From NCBI GenBank assembly GCA_041940305.1, contig JBGTSJ010000004.1, forward strand, positions 248,001 to 312,000: a stretch of 64,000 nt of DNA. The letters are read 5' to 3'. The notes under the pieces were generated by a model. That model made no database searches. It was not told where the DNA came from and saw only the letters and a list, made by a program, of their open reading frames with translations. Below are positions 55,522-63,854 of this stretch, piece by piece. The position numbers and the translations under genes were made by a program. Origin of the DNA: JBGTSJ01 sp041940305 (lineage in GTDB: Bacteria; Planctomycetota; Planctomycetia; Planctomycetales; Planctomycetaceae). Numbering within the stretch: position 1 is the first letter of the stretch; each line of letters opens with the position of its first letter.

Positions 55522-58500
55522 ATGAGCTCGTCATCGTTGCGGGCGCGGGATCTGCATCGGGCACTCTCGTTGCGAGAGCGGCTGGAGTCACTTCGCTCAT
55601 GCCGGAATGCCTCAACGATCGACGGTTCGGAGCGTGCTGCTCCCCGACGCCAGCGGTGGGAGGCTCAGTCTCCGTTTGAAGCCGGCCGTCTGCTCGAACA
55701 ACGCCTGGCGCTGGACGGACTCACGGAGACCGAATGGGCGACGTTGCTGGGCGACACGGCCGAATCGCTGGAGGTGAGGTCGGGATCGACGCCAGCGTGG
55801 CTGGCCGGCCTGCTGGACGCATGGGGGCGTCCATGCGACGGCCGCCCCCTTTCGCTTCCGCCGGCTGACGAGAGGGATGCGGCACGAACTCTGGAGTTCG
55901 TGCAGGGGGTGCAGCCGTTGCTGACGGCCGCCCGGGACCGATTCGATCACGCGGCACGGGAACTCGCCGCGAGTTGTGCTGACGCGCCGTTCGATCCGGA
56001 CTCGCTCTGGGGCATCGCCTCCGGCGAACTGCACTGGCAGCTCGCCCAGATGCTCAACCGAATTATGATTCTCGAGCTAAATGTCGCGCGCCTGCGTGGT
56101 GAACTGAGGGGTGGCACGCCGGAAGAGCGCTTCGCGGAGTTCATTGACCGGCTCGACCGGCGCGAGGTGGGGGCCGCCCTCCTGCAGGAATATCCCGTGC
56201 TCGCGCGGCACATCGTCACCGTCATTCAGCACTGGATCGACTTCCGGCTCGAATTCCTGCGGCATCTCTGTTCCGACTGGCCGACGCTGTTGAACTCCTT
56301 CCGATCGAACGCGGAGCCGCGGGGTTTGACGCAGCTCAAGGAAGCGGGGGACCCGCATCGCGGGGGCCGGAGTGTGCTCATCGCGACCTTTGGGGGAGGC
56401 TGGCGGCTGGTCTACAAGCCCAAGTCCCTGGCCGTGGACCTGCACTTTCAGGAGCTACTCGGCTGGCTCAATGAGCGCGGTTGCCGGCCCGCGTTGCGGC
56501 CGCTGCAGATTCTCGACCGGGGCGATCATGGCTGGGTGGAGTTTGTCGAGGCGCGCGGCTGCACGTCGGAGGAGGAGGTCCGCCGCTTCTTTGAACGGCA
56601 GGGAGCCCAGCTCGCGATCCTGCACGCGCTCAAGGCGACCGATTTTCACTCCGAGAACCTGATTGCGGCTGGCGAGCATCCGGTGCTCGTGGACCTGGAA
56701 GCGCTGTTCAATCCCGAGGTGCCGGAATTGCAGCCGGGCGGAGCGGACCGGGCGTCCGACGCGTTCCTCGATCGCTCCGTGCTGCGGACGGGCCTGTTGC
56801 CGGAGCGAATCTGGATCGGCGAGGGAACGGACGGCATCGACATCAGCGGACTCGGAGCGGAGCAGGAGCAGCAGACTCCGTTCGGCGTGCCGCGCTGGGA
56901 GGATGCCGGCACCGATGAGATGCGGATAGTCTTCCGGCAGGTGACGATTCCGGGCGGAGCCAACCGTGTCCAGCTCGATGGCCGTGCGGTGGATGTCACC
57001 GGCTATATCGACGCGGTGTGCGACGGCTTCACGCACGCGTATCGGCTGCTGCAGTCTGTGCGGGACGAACTGTTATCTCCGGACGGTCCGATCGCGCGGT
57101 TCGCCGCGGATGACGTCCGCGTGATCCTCCGGCCGACGACGACGTATTGCGTCCTGCTGCGGGAAAGCTTTCATCCCGATCTGCTGCGGGACGGTCTCGA
57201 CCGAGACCAGCTGTTCGACATGCTGTGGACTAAAGTCCCCGAACGCCCCTGCCTGGCCCGAGTGATTCGGGCTGAGCAGCTGGACCTGTGGAGCGGCGAC
57301 ATCCCGCTGTTTACGACCCGGCCCGACTCGCGCGACCTGTGGACCAGCAGCGGGGAGCGGATCGTCGCTTTCTTTGAAGAGTCCGGCCTTGTGCTCGTCC
57401 GCCGTGGGCTGGAGCAGATGGGGGACGCCGACCGGGAGCGGCAGGCCTGGATCGTCCGCGCCTCTCTGGCGACGCTCTCGCCCCCTGGCCGCAAGCGGTC
57501 TTCGCATGACATCCGGCCATCCCTCACTGATGGCCGTGCCGACCGGGAACAGCTGCTCTCGGCGGCCCGGGATATTGGGGAGCGACTGGAGACGCTGGCC
57601 CTGCGGGACGCGCAGGGCGTTTCGTGGATCGGACTGACGGCCATCGATGAGCGTCGCTGCACACTCGAGCAGCTCGGGCTCGATCTGTACGACGGAATGC
57701 CGGGCGTGATCTTCTTCCTGGCCTACCTGGGCGAAGTCACCGGGGAGTCGCGGTGGTCCGAGCTGGCCCGTGGCGCGCACGGGAATCTGATGCGGCAGAT
57801 CGAAGAGCGTGAGGCCGGGATCGGCGCGGTTGGCGCCTTCAACGGCTGGGGCGGACTCATCTACCTGATGACGCATCTGGCCGCGCTGTGGGATGCGCCT
57901 TCGCTGCTCAACGTCGCCCGCACGTGGGTGAAACGCATTCCGCCGCTTCTGGAGCACGACGACGAGTTCGACATCGTCTCGGGAACGGCCGGCGCGCTGG
58001 CCACCGTGATGGCCCTCTACCGTCTGACGCCGACGCCGGAACTGCTGGACGTTGCGCGGCAATGCGGCGACCGGCTGCTGGCTCACGCCGTGATGGCCGG
58101 ACCCGGGATCGGATGGCCCGGCACGCTCCCCGCGCGCGGACCGCTGACCGGTTTCTCGCATGGCACGGCCGGGATTGCCTGGACCCTGCTGGAACTGTCG
58201 CGGCTCACCGGCGAGGAGCGGTTCGCCAATGCGGCTCGCGATGCGGTGGCCTACGAGCGAAGTCTGTTTCTGCCCGAACACGGGAACTGGCCCGACCTGC
58301 GCGCGGCCGCACCAGAGGAGGCTGTGGACGACGACGGCGCCAGCTTCGTCACCGCGTGGTGCCATGGTGCGCCGGGGATCGGCATGGCCCGTCTGGCGTC
58401 GCTCGGGCACTGCGATGATCCCACTTCGCGAGTGGAGATCGACGCTGCGCTGCAGACGACTCTCGCATCCGGCTTTGGCGGCAATCATTGCCTGTGCCAT

Positions 58501-58776
58501 GGCGACCTTGGGAACCTCGAACTGTTCATCCTCGCAGCCCAGACCCTGCCGGCGACCGAGCACCGCGCCACCGCGGAACACATCGCGGCCGGCATCCTCG
58601 CCGATATCCGGGCGCGCGGCTGGATCACCGGCGTCCCTCAGGGCGTCGAGTCTCCGGGACTGATGACCGGGCTGGCGGGCATCGGCTATGGATTGCTGCG
58701 GCTGGCGGATCCAGTTCGCGTCCCTTCGCTGCTGACGCTCGCCCCGCCGACGAAGGAGAAACCGAATGCCGGATGA
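55522..58776 (+). CDS. lanM: Class II lanthipeptide synthetase LanM
   Basis: 1084 residues, bifunctional: a kinase-like dehydratase (DUF4135) removes water from Ser/Thr of the precursor, and a LanC-like cyclase adds Cys thiols to form lanthionine rings. Dehydratase features: WRLVYKPKSLAVDLHF with Lys299/Lys301, the DxHxxN motif D374-F-H376-S-E-N379, then VLVDLEALF. LanC part from about residue 720 has LYDGMPGVIFFLAYLG, GWGGLIYLMTHL, GFSHGTAGIAW and zinc ligands Cys947 (AWCHG), Cys992 and His993 (CLCHGDLG). All key residues are present, so it should be active. ATG overlap by the next gene (11 bases). First of four genes. Confidence 0.94.
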   Translation: MSSSSLRARDLHRALSLRERLESLRSCRNASTIDGSERAAPRRQRWEAQSPFEAGRLLEQRLALDGLTETEWATLLGDTAESLEVRSGSTPAWLAGLLDAWGRPCDGRPLSLPPADERDAARTLEFVQGVQPLLTAARDRFDHAARELAASCADAPFDPDSLWGIASGELHWQLAQMLNRIMILELNVARLRGELRGGTPEERFAEFIDRLDRREVGAALLQEYPVLARHIVTVIQHWIDFRLEFLRHLCSDWPTLLNSFRSNAEPRGLTQLKEAGDPHRGGRSVLIATFGGGWRLVYKPKSLAVDLHFQELLGWLNERGCRPALRPLQILDRGDHGWVEFVEARGCTSEEEVRRFFERQGAQLAILHALKATDFHSENLIAAGEHPVLVDLEALFNPEVPELQPGGADRASDAFLDRSVLRTGLLPERIWIGEGTDGIDISGLGAEQEQQTPFGVPRWEDAGTDEMRIVFRQVTIPGGANRVQLDGRAVDVTGYIDAVCDGFTHAYRLLQSVRDELLSPDGPIARFAADDVRVILRPTTTYCVLLRESFHPDLLRDGLDRDQLFDMLWTKVPERPCLARVIRAEQLDLWSGDIPLFTTRPDSRDLWTSSGERIVAFFEESGLVLVRRGLEQMGDADRERQAWIVRASLATLSPPGRKRSSHDIRPSLTDGRADREQLLSAARDIGERLETLALRDAQGVSWIGLTAIDERRCTLEQLGLDLYDGMPGVIFFLAYLGEVTGESRWSELARGAHGNLMRQIEEREAGIGAVGAFNGWGGLIYLMTHLAALWDAPSLLNVARTWVKRIPPLLEHDDEFDIVSGTAGALATVMALYRLTPTPELLDVARQCGDRLLAHAVMAGPGIGWPGTLPARGPLTGFSHGTAGIAWTLLELSRLTGEERFANAARDAVAYERSLFLPEHGNWPDLRAAAPEEAVDDDGASFVTAWCHGAPGIGMARLASLGHCDDPTSRVEIDAALQTTLASGFGGNHCLCHGDLGNLELFILAAQTLPATEHRATAEHIAAGILADIRARGWITGVPQGVESPGLMTGLAGIGYGLLRLADPVRVPSLLTLAPPTKEKPNAG

Positions 58777-59326
58777 GGCGCGGTCCATCTTTCGGCACGA
58801 GGCGCTGTGGCAGTCGTCGCAGGGAACGGAGCCCACGGTGCTCCCCCGGGTGATTCAGCCCCGGACGTTTCTCTGCCTCTGGATCCTGATCGGGCTGCTG
58901 GCTACGGCGGTCCTCCTCGCCTCACTGGCGGAGGCACCGGTGTTCACCGCGGGCACGGCGGCCGCCATCGAAGCGGATAGCGACACGAAGCTGGTGCTAT
59001 TCCTGCCCGCGGCTTCTCTGGATTCCCTGCAGGTCGGGCAGACCGCCTGGATCGACTGGCCGGGCGCGGCCGAACCGACTGCCGTCCGGATCGCGGCGAT
59101 CGAAGACGCAGTCCACAGCCCGGCCGACCTGCGGGAGCGGTTCGCGCTGCCGCTGGAGATGGTCTCCGGTCCTGCGGCACTGGCGTTCGCCGACTGGGTG
59201 GGCCCGCTCGCGCGGGCCGATCACCTTTCTCCAGAGAGCTATCGGGGCAGCACCGCGCCCGTCCGGGTGCAGACCGGCTCCCGCTCGTTGATCTCCCTGT
59301 TCACCGACGTCGCCGATTCCGACTGA
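58766..59326 (+). CDS. Short one-helix membrane protein of the lanthipeptide cluster, HlyD/MFP-like remnant
   Basis: 186 residues; AAGGAG 7 bases before ATG 58766, which overlaps lanM by 11 bases. One helix (FLCLWILIGLLATAVLLASLA, about 36-56) is followed by a beta-rich domain (LFLPAASLDSLQVGQTAWIDW, TAVRIAAIEDAVHSPADLR, TAPVRVQTGSRSLISLF). The layout resembles the edge domains of membrane-fusion proteins (HlyD type) without the coiled-coil hairpin, as in exporters that hand over peptides at the inner membrane. It lies directly before the C39 transporter, which supports an export role. An immunity function is the alternative. Confidence 0.65.
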   Translation: MPDEARSIFRHEALWQSSQGTEPTVLPRVIQPRTFLCLWILIGLLATAVLLASLAEAPVFTAGTAAAIEADSDTKLVLFLPAASLDSLQVGQTAWIDWPGAAEPTAVRIAAIEDAVHSPADLRERFALPLEMVSGPAALAFADWVGPLARADHLSPESYRGSTAPVRVQTGSRSLISLFTDVADSD

Positions 59327-59372
59327 TCCGGCTGTCGTTCGCCCACCTCGCGCAGTTTCGACTTCCATTCCG

Positions 59373-61544
59373 ATGCTGTCCCGCCGCCGCGTCCCGGTCG
59401 TCCTCCAGATGAACACGGTCGAGTGCGGCGCGGCGTGCCTCGCGATGGTCCTCGGCTATCACGGCCGTCACACCACCCTGGCCGATTGCCGCGACACCTG
59501 CGCACCGGGTCGCGACGGCGTCACGGCGCAGACCATTGCCACAGCCGCCCGCGCGCAGGGACTGCAGGTCAAGGCGTACTCGGTCCAGGATCTGGCCGAT
59601 CTCCGCGGTCTCCCGCTGCCGGCCATCGTGCACTGGAACTTCGACCACTTCATGGTGCTGGAGCGGATTGCAGGACGCGGCGTGGACGTCGTCGATCCGG
59701 CCAACGGACGTCAGCATCTGACGCGGGATGAGTTCGCGGAGAAGTTCACGGGCGTCGTCATCACGCTGGAGCCGGGCCCAGACTTTGAACGGCGTCGCCC
59801 CAGCGGTGAGCCGCTGTGGCGGCAGTTTCTTCGGTCCATGCTGCAGACGCCCGGGACGCGCGGGGCGCTCGCGCAGATCCTGGCCGCTTCCGTCCTGCTG
59901 CAGGTGCTCGGACTGGCGGTCCCCGTCTTCACCCACATCCTGGTGGACTCGGTTCTCCCCCACCGCGTCAGCAACCTGCTGTTCATCCTCGGACTGGGGA
60001 TGGCCGTCATCGTCGTCGCGCAGATGGTCGCCGGGTATCTCCGCGCGGCAGTGATGCTCTCTCTGCAGGTCCGGCTCGATACCCAGCTGATGCTCGGCTT
60101 CTTCGAGCGGATGCTCGCGCTCCCGTATCGCTTCTTCCAGTTAAGATCGTCCGGCGACCTGATCATGCGGCTCGCCAGCAACGCCCACATCCGGTCCACG
60201 CTCACCAGCCAGACGCTCTCCGTGTTTCTCGACGGCGGACTGGTGGTCGCCTATCTCGCGATCCTGCTGTGGCGCGACCCGGTGCTGGGGGGGCTGAGCC
60301 TTGGGCTCGGTGCAACGCAGATCGGATTCCTGCTGGCGCTCATGCCCCGCACCGTCACCCTCATGCAGAAACGGCTTGCCGCCGAAGCCGAGGCGCAGGG
60401 CTATCTCATTGAGGCGCTCAACGGCATCGTCACGCTCAAGGCGGCCGGCTCTGAAGGCAATGCCTTGAGCCGCTGGAGCAACCTGTTCTTCAACGAGCTC
60501 AACATTGCCTCGCGGCTGGGGCATCTGGAAGCCCTGAATGAGACGGCCCAGATCGGCCTGCGTACAGCCGCGCCGCTGTTGCTGCTGTGGGTCGGCGCCC
60601 AACGGGTGCTCGATGGTTCGCTCAGCCTGGGCAGCATGCTCGGGCTGACCGCTCTGGCCCTCGCGTTCCTCGCGCCCCTGGCTGAGCTCATGTCGAACTG
60701 GCAGCGGCTGCAGCTCGTCGGGGCGTATCTCGAACGCATCGCCGACGTCCTGCATACCGAACCGGAGCAGGACGTCCGGACTGTCCGCACCGCCCCCCCT
60801 CTCTCCGGACGCATCGAGGTCCGCAACGTCAGCTTCCGGTACGACGCCAACTCCCCGTTCGTGCTGCAGGACATCTCACTCGTGATCGAGCCCGGCCAGA
60901 AGATCGCCGTGGTCGGACGCTCGGGCTGCGGAAAGAGCACGCTCGCCCGGCTGCTGCTCGGACTCTATCCACCCACCGAGGGAGAGATCGTCTACTTTCC
61001 GACTGATGCGGGTGACGCCGCCGGCATCCCGCTGCACAGCATGCATCTGCAGACGCTCCGCCGCCAGTTCGGTGTAGTGCTGCAGGAGTCGTTTCTGTTC
61101 AGCGGCACGGTCCGTCAGAACATCGCCTTCCAGGATCCCAATCTTGACCTCGAAGCGGTCGAGCAGGCAGCGCAGCTGGCGGCGATCGACGAGGACATCG
61201 ACGGCATGCCGCTCGGCTACCAGACGCTCATCTCGGAGGGGGGCGCCGGGCTTTCCGGCGGGCAACGGCAGCGGCTGTCCATCGCCCGGGCCGTGGCGCA
61301 GCAGCCCGCCATCCTGCTGCTCGACGAGGCAACCAGCCATCTCGACACGGTCACCGAGAGCCGTGTCGATGCGAACCTGGAACGCTTGCGGATGACGCGG
61401 ATCGTCATCGCGCATCGTCTCAGCACCGTCCGCAACGCCGACCAGATTCTGGTCCTGGATGAGGGCCGGATCGCGGAACAGGGGACGCATGACGAATTGC
61501 TCGCCCGCGACGGCCTGTACGCCGCCCTCGTGCTCGGGCGCTGA
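59373..61544 (+). CDS. lanT: Peptidase C39-domain ABC transporter (LanT), leader-cleaving exporter
   Basis: 723 residues. The N-terminal C39 peptidase has Gln12, Cys18 in VECGAACLAMVLGYHG, His92 in FDHFMVL and Asp108 in VVDPANG: a complete active site for cutting after a double-glycine leader. Membrane helices occupy about 155-450. The C-terminal ATPase carries VVGRSGCGKST, LSGGQRQRLSIARAV and ILLLDEATSHLDT. It should remove the leader of the precursor encoded at 61892 during export. 46 bases separate it from the previous gene. Confidence 0.93.
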   Translation: MLSRRRVPVVLQMNTVECGAACLAMVLGYHGRHTTLADCRDTCAPGRDGVTAQTIATAARAQGLQVKAYSVQDLADLRGLPLPAIVHWNFDHFMVLERIAGRGVDVVDPANGRQHLTRDEFAEKFTGVVITLEPGPDFERRRPSGEPLWRQFLRSMLQTPGTRGALAQILAASVLLQVLGLAVPVFTHILVDSVLPHRVSNLLFILGLGMAVIVVAQMVAGYLRAAVMLSLQVRLDTQLMLGFFERMLALPYRFFQLRSSGDLIMRLASNAHIRSTLTSQTLSVFLDGGLVVAYLAILLWRDPVLGGLSLGLGATQIGFLLALMPRTVTLMQKRLAAEAEAQGYLIEALNGIVTLKAAGSEGNALSRWSNLFFNELNIASRLGHLEALNETAQIGLRTAAPLLLLWVGAQRVLDGSLSLGSMLGLTALALAFLAPLAELMSNWQRLQLVGAYLERIADVLHTEPEQDVRTVRTAPPLSGRIEVRNVSFRYDANSPFVLQDISLVIEPGQKIAVVGRSGCGKSTLARLLLGLYPPTEGEIVYFPTDAGDAAGIPLHSMHLQTLRRQFGVVLQESFLFSGTVRQNIAFQDPNLDLEAVEQAAQLAAIDEDIDGMPLGYQTLISEGGAGLSGGQRQRLSIARAVAQQPAILLLDEATSHLDTVTESRVDANLERLRMTRIVIAHRLSTVRNADQILVLDEGRIAEQGTHDELLARDGLYAALVLGR

Positions 61545-61571
61545 CGGCTCTTTGGACCCGCGCCCCGAAGA

Positions 61572-61591
61572 AGCCCGTAGCGCAAGCAGGG
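61572..61591. repeat. Single arm related to the 17.4-kb inverted repeat
   Basis: AGCCCGTAGCGCAAGCAGGG, differing from the AGCCCGACGCGCAAGCGAGG core at a few positions. Only one arm is present here, without its inverted partner. Confidence 0.55.
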
Positions 61592-61834
61592 GGCCAGAGG
61601 CCGCCGTCCGCCGTCGAGCAGAAGTCGCATTCATGCAGCCTCGACCGATGCCGCCAATGTATCCGGTCACATACCAGGCGGAATTCACCAACGCGACCTG
61701 CGTCCACTTTGCCGAGGGGGCGCGGCTACGGCAGGGCCCACCACCGCGACCATTCCTGCCCCCCTCCATCGCGGCCAAGACAATCCGCTCCGCTGGCCTG
61801 TAACAACCGCATACGGCCGTCCGCTCAGGATGCG

Positions 61835-61854
61835 GCAGCACAAATGAGTGCTGC
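61835..61854. promoter_or_regulatory. Perfect hairpin in the lanA leader
   Basis: 7-bp stem GCAGCAC / GTGCTGC with loop AAATGA. No T-tract follows, so it might stabilise the precursor transcript after processing or be an operator, rather than a terminator for lanT. Confidence 0.45.
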
Positions 61855-61891
61855 ACCTGATGACCGTCACCAACCACCAAGGAGCTATACC

Positions 61892-62101
61892 ATGTCTCAC
61901 GTTGACGTTATTCGCGCCTGGAAAGATGCTGATTACCGCCGCAGCCTGAGCGACGCCCAGCGCGCCGCTCTTCCGGCCAATCCGGCCGGTCGGATTGAGC
62001 TGACTGCTGCCGACCTGGAGGCCGTTTCGGGCGGAGCTGCCCCTCGCCCTCGTCCGCCGCAGTCGCGCCGCTACAGCTGCACCCCGCGGCTCTGCTGCTA
62101 G
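61892..62101 (+). CDS. lanA: Class II lanthipeptide precursor peptide, mersacidin/lichenicidin-type leader
   Basis: 69 residues; AGGAG 7 bases before ATG 61892. The leader (MSHVDVIRAWKDADYRRSLS ... LPANPAG ... ELTAADLEAVSGG) has the pattern of the mersacidin/lichenicidin family type 2 lantibiotic leader, with the double glycine at 47-48, cleaved by a C39 peptidase. The core is 21 residues: AAPRPRPP, then QSRR, then YSCTPRLCC. It has Ser58, Ser62 and Thr64 as possible dehydration sites and Cys63, Cys68, Cys69 as possible ring partners, so at most three rings. Four Pro precede the ring zone. Encoded 347 bases after the transporter. Confidence 0.9.
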   Translation: MSHVDVIRAWKDADYRRSLSDAQRAALPANPAGRIELTAADLEAVSGGAAPRPRPPQSRRYSCTPRLCC

Positions 62102-62124
62102 TCGCCTTTGCGTTTCGACGAAAC

Positions 62125-62150
62125 ATCGGCGGCGAGGGCCCGCCGCCGAT
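62125..62150. terminator. Strong hairpin just after lanA
   Basis: Perfect 10-bp stem ATCGGCGGCG / CGCCGCCGAT with a 6-base loop (AGGGCC), 24 bases past the lanA stop. No clear T-run follows, but its position fits 3' end formation or transcript stabilisation for lanA. Confidence 0.55.
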
Positions 62151-62277
62151 AGTTCATCGTCCCAGCCCGGCCTACTGCAGTCCTCAGTTGTGACGGGCGC
62201 AGACCGATCGAGACCAGCCGACGCGCTTCGCTCTCGACCACCGCGCCGTCCGCTTTGAAGTCCTCCGCCGCTGAGGG

Positions 62278-62748
62278 ATGAGTGGATACGTTCATTGGTT
62301 CAACACGGTCGTTGAGCGCTGCCGGCTGTACTTTCTGAAACTCCTGGGCGAGCGCTACGGCGGGGTCCCTGACGAGATGCCGCCCGACCTGCTGGATTTG
62401 CACCCCTGACTGGACGAGCAGCGCCACCGAACTGGAAACCTACTATGGCGCGCTGGCCCATCCGGCGATGGCGAACCTGTCCTGCGCCACCTGACGACCG
62501 CCGTCAGCCAGGAGTTCCCGCCGCTTCCGGTTCCTGATCCTCTGGATCGCGAGGCCGCGCTGCACGAAGCGTTCGCACGTCATCTCACGGAGCGGCGCGT
62601 CTTCCGAATCACGCGGCTGACCTTTCGGCGCCAACGAATCGACCTCCACGAAGATAACGGGTCGCAATGGACAGCCGGAGAGACACTGTCTGCGATCGTT
62701 GATTCCTCAGCGGTAGTTATCCAGCCTGTCGAGAGGTCGATAGACTGA
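62278..62748 (+). pseudogene. Decayed gene downstream of lanA
   Basis: A protein-like frame begins at ATG 62278 (SGYVHWFNTVVERCRLYFLK, RYGGVPDEMPPDLLDLHP), is closed by TGA at 62407, and continues in the adjacent frame (DWTSSATELETYYGALAHPA) and then again in the first frame (LRHLTTAVSQEFPPLPVPDP, AFARHLTERRVFRITRLTF) to a TGA at 62746. The alternation of protein-like stretches between two frames suggests indels in a formerly intact gene of about 155 codons. Family not recognised. The rest of 62102-62840 shows nothing else. Confidence 0.4.
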
Positions 62749-62840
62749 CGATGGGGCAGTCAATTCGTTCGGGTCGGCTTCGGAATGTCGTCGGCGGCGA
62801 CGGTGTCACACTCGAATCTCAACAACCGCGGAGTCTAAGC

Positions 62841-63818
62841 ATGTATGCAGATCGACGCGCGTTTCTGGCGGCTTCAGCGGCCGCAGCCGCGGCCTGGACC
62901 GTCCCGGAACTTCAAGGTGATGACGGGGGGCCAGGCCGGGAACGGATTCGTTACATCGACATGCACACCCATCTGGGGAGCTTCCATCACGGCTACGAAT
63001 TGACAGCGGACCTGCTCGTCCGGTTTATGGATGTGCACGGCGTGGAGCGCGCGTGCGTGCTGCCGTTGATCTCTCCCGAAGCGGCTCCGATTCCTCAGCC
63101 CGTTTCCACGGCGCTGGATGCGTACCGCGAGTTTCCTGATCGCATTATCCCGTTCTGTGCCGTCGATCCGCGGGCCGTAACGCCGCCGGGTCGGCGCGAC
63201 GGACACGTTCGGGGGGTTCAAGGGCTGGTCGACATCCTGAAGCGGTATCAGGACGCGGGTTGCCGTGGACTCGGCGAACACAAGACGGGGCTCGATTTTG
63301 ACGCTCCGCAGCAGATGTATCTGTACGAAGCGTGCGCCACGGTCGGCCTGCCGATCCTGTTCCATCTCGATGATATCCGCAATCCGGATACGCCAGGGCT
63401 GCCGAGGCTGGAAAATGTCCTGAAGTCGTTCCCGGAGTTGCCGTTGATCGGGCATGCAGCGGGCTTCTGGGCGTCGATCTCCGGTGATGCGACGCTTGAG
63501 GAATTTGGCCGGTATCCGCCGGTGCCGCTTCCGGTGACGGAAGGTGGGGCGCTCGACCGGCTGATGGAAGCGTATCCGAACCTGTACGGCGACCTCTCCG
63601 AGCCGGGAGGTGAGAAGGCGATTGCCCGCGACCCGGCCTTCGGACGCGAGTTCATCATCCGGCGGGCCGACCAGCTGGTCTTCGGCACCGACGTCCTGAT
63701 GCCCGAGCAGGGGATCCCGCAGTTCGAATTGCTGGAGTCGCTCGACCTGCCCGACGAAGTGCGCTACAAGATCTATCGCGGCAATGCGATCAAGCTGCTC
63801 AAGCTGGAGACGGCATAA
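62841..63818 (+). CDS. Tat-like exported amidohydrolase-2-family metal-dependent hydrolase
   Basis: 325 residues from ATG 62841. The N-terminus MYADRRAFLAASAAAAAAW is a Tat-type signal. TIM-barrel amidohydrolase landmarks: IDMHTHLGSFHHG with the metal His-x-His, RACVLPLISPEAAP, GLGEHKTGLDFDAP, PILFHLDDI, LPLIGHAAGFWA and LVFGTDVLMPEQG with the catalytic Asp. Members are hydrolases or decarboxylases on aromatic acids; substrate not evident. Followed by the PSD1-type gene at the right edge. Confidence 0.83.
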   Translation: MYADRRAFLAASAAAAAAWTVPELQGDDGGPGRERIRYIDMHTHLGSFHHGYELTADLLVRFMDVHGVERACVLPLISPEAAPIPQPVSTALDAYREFPDRIIPFCAVDPRAVTPPGRRDGHVRGVQGLVDILKRYQDAGCRGLGEHKTGLDFDAPQQMYLYEACATVGLPILFHLDDIRNPDTPGLPRLENVLKSFPELPLIGHAAGFWASISGDATLEEFGRYPPVPLPVTEGGALDRLMEAYPNLYGDLSEPGGEKAIARDPAFGREFIIRRADQLVFGTDVLMPEQGIPQFELLESLDLPDEVRYKIYRGNAIKLLKLETA

Positions 63819-63854
63819 TCCGCGGTGCGCGGTGGAACGAGAGGGAGAAAAGTG

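Larger units (their letters stand above)
61545..61891. other. 347-base leader region before lanA with repeat arm and hairpin
   Basis: No gene found; an Arg/Pro-rich frame starting at 61634 lacks a ribosome site and is rejected. A repeat arm AGCCCGTAGCGCAAGCAGGG at 61572-61591 relates to the element at 17417-17489. A hairpin GCAGCAC-AAATGA-GTGCTGC lies at 61835-61854, 37 bases before the lanA ATG, suggesting separate control of the precursor. Confidence 0.55.

Noticed and set aside
61634..61803. A second small peptide gene before lanA
   Set aside because: No ribosome binding site, no double-glycine leader, and the sequence is unlike a RiPP precursor.
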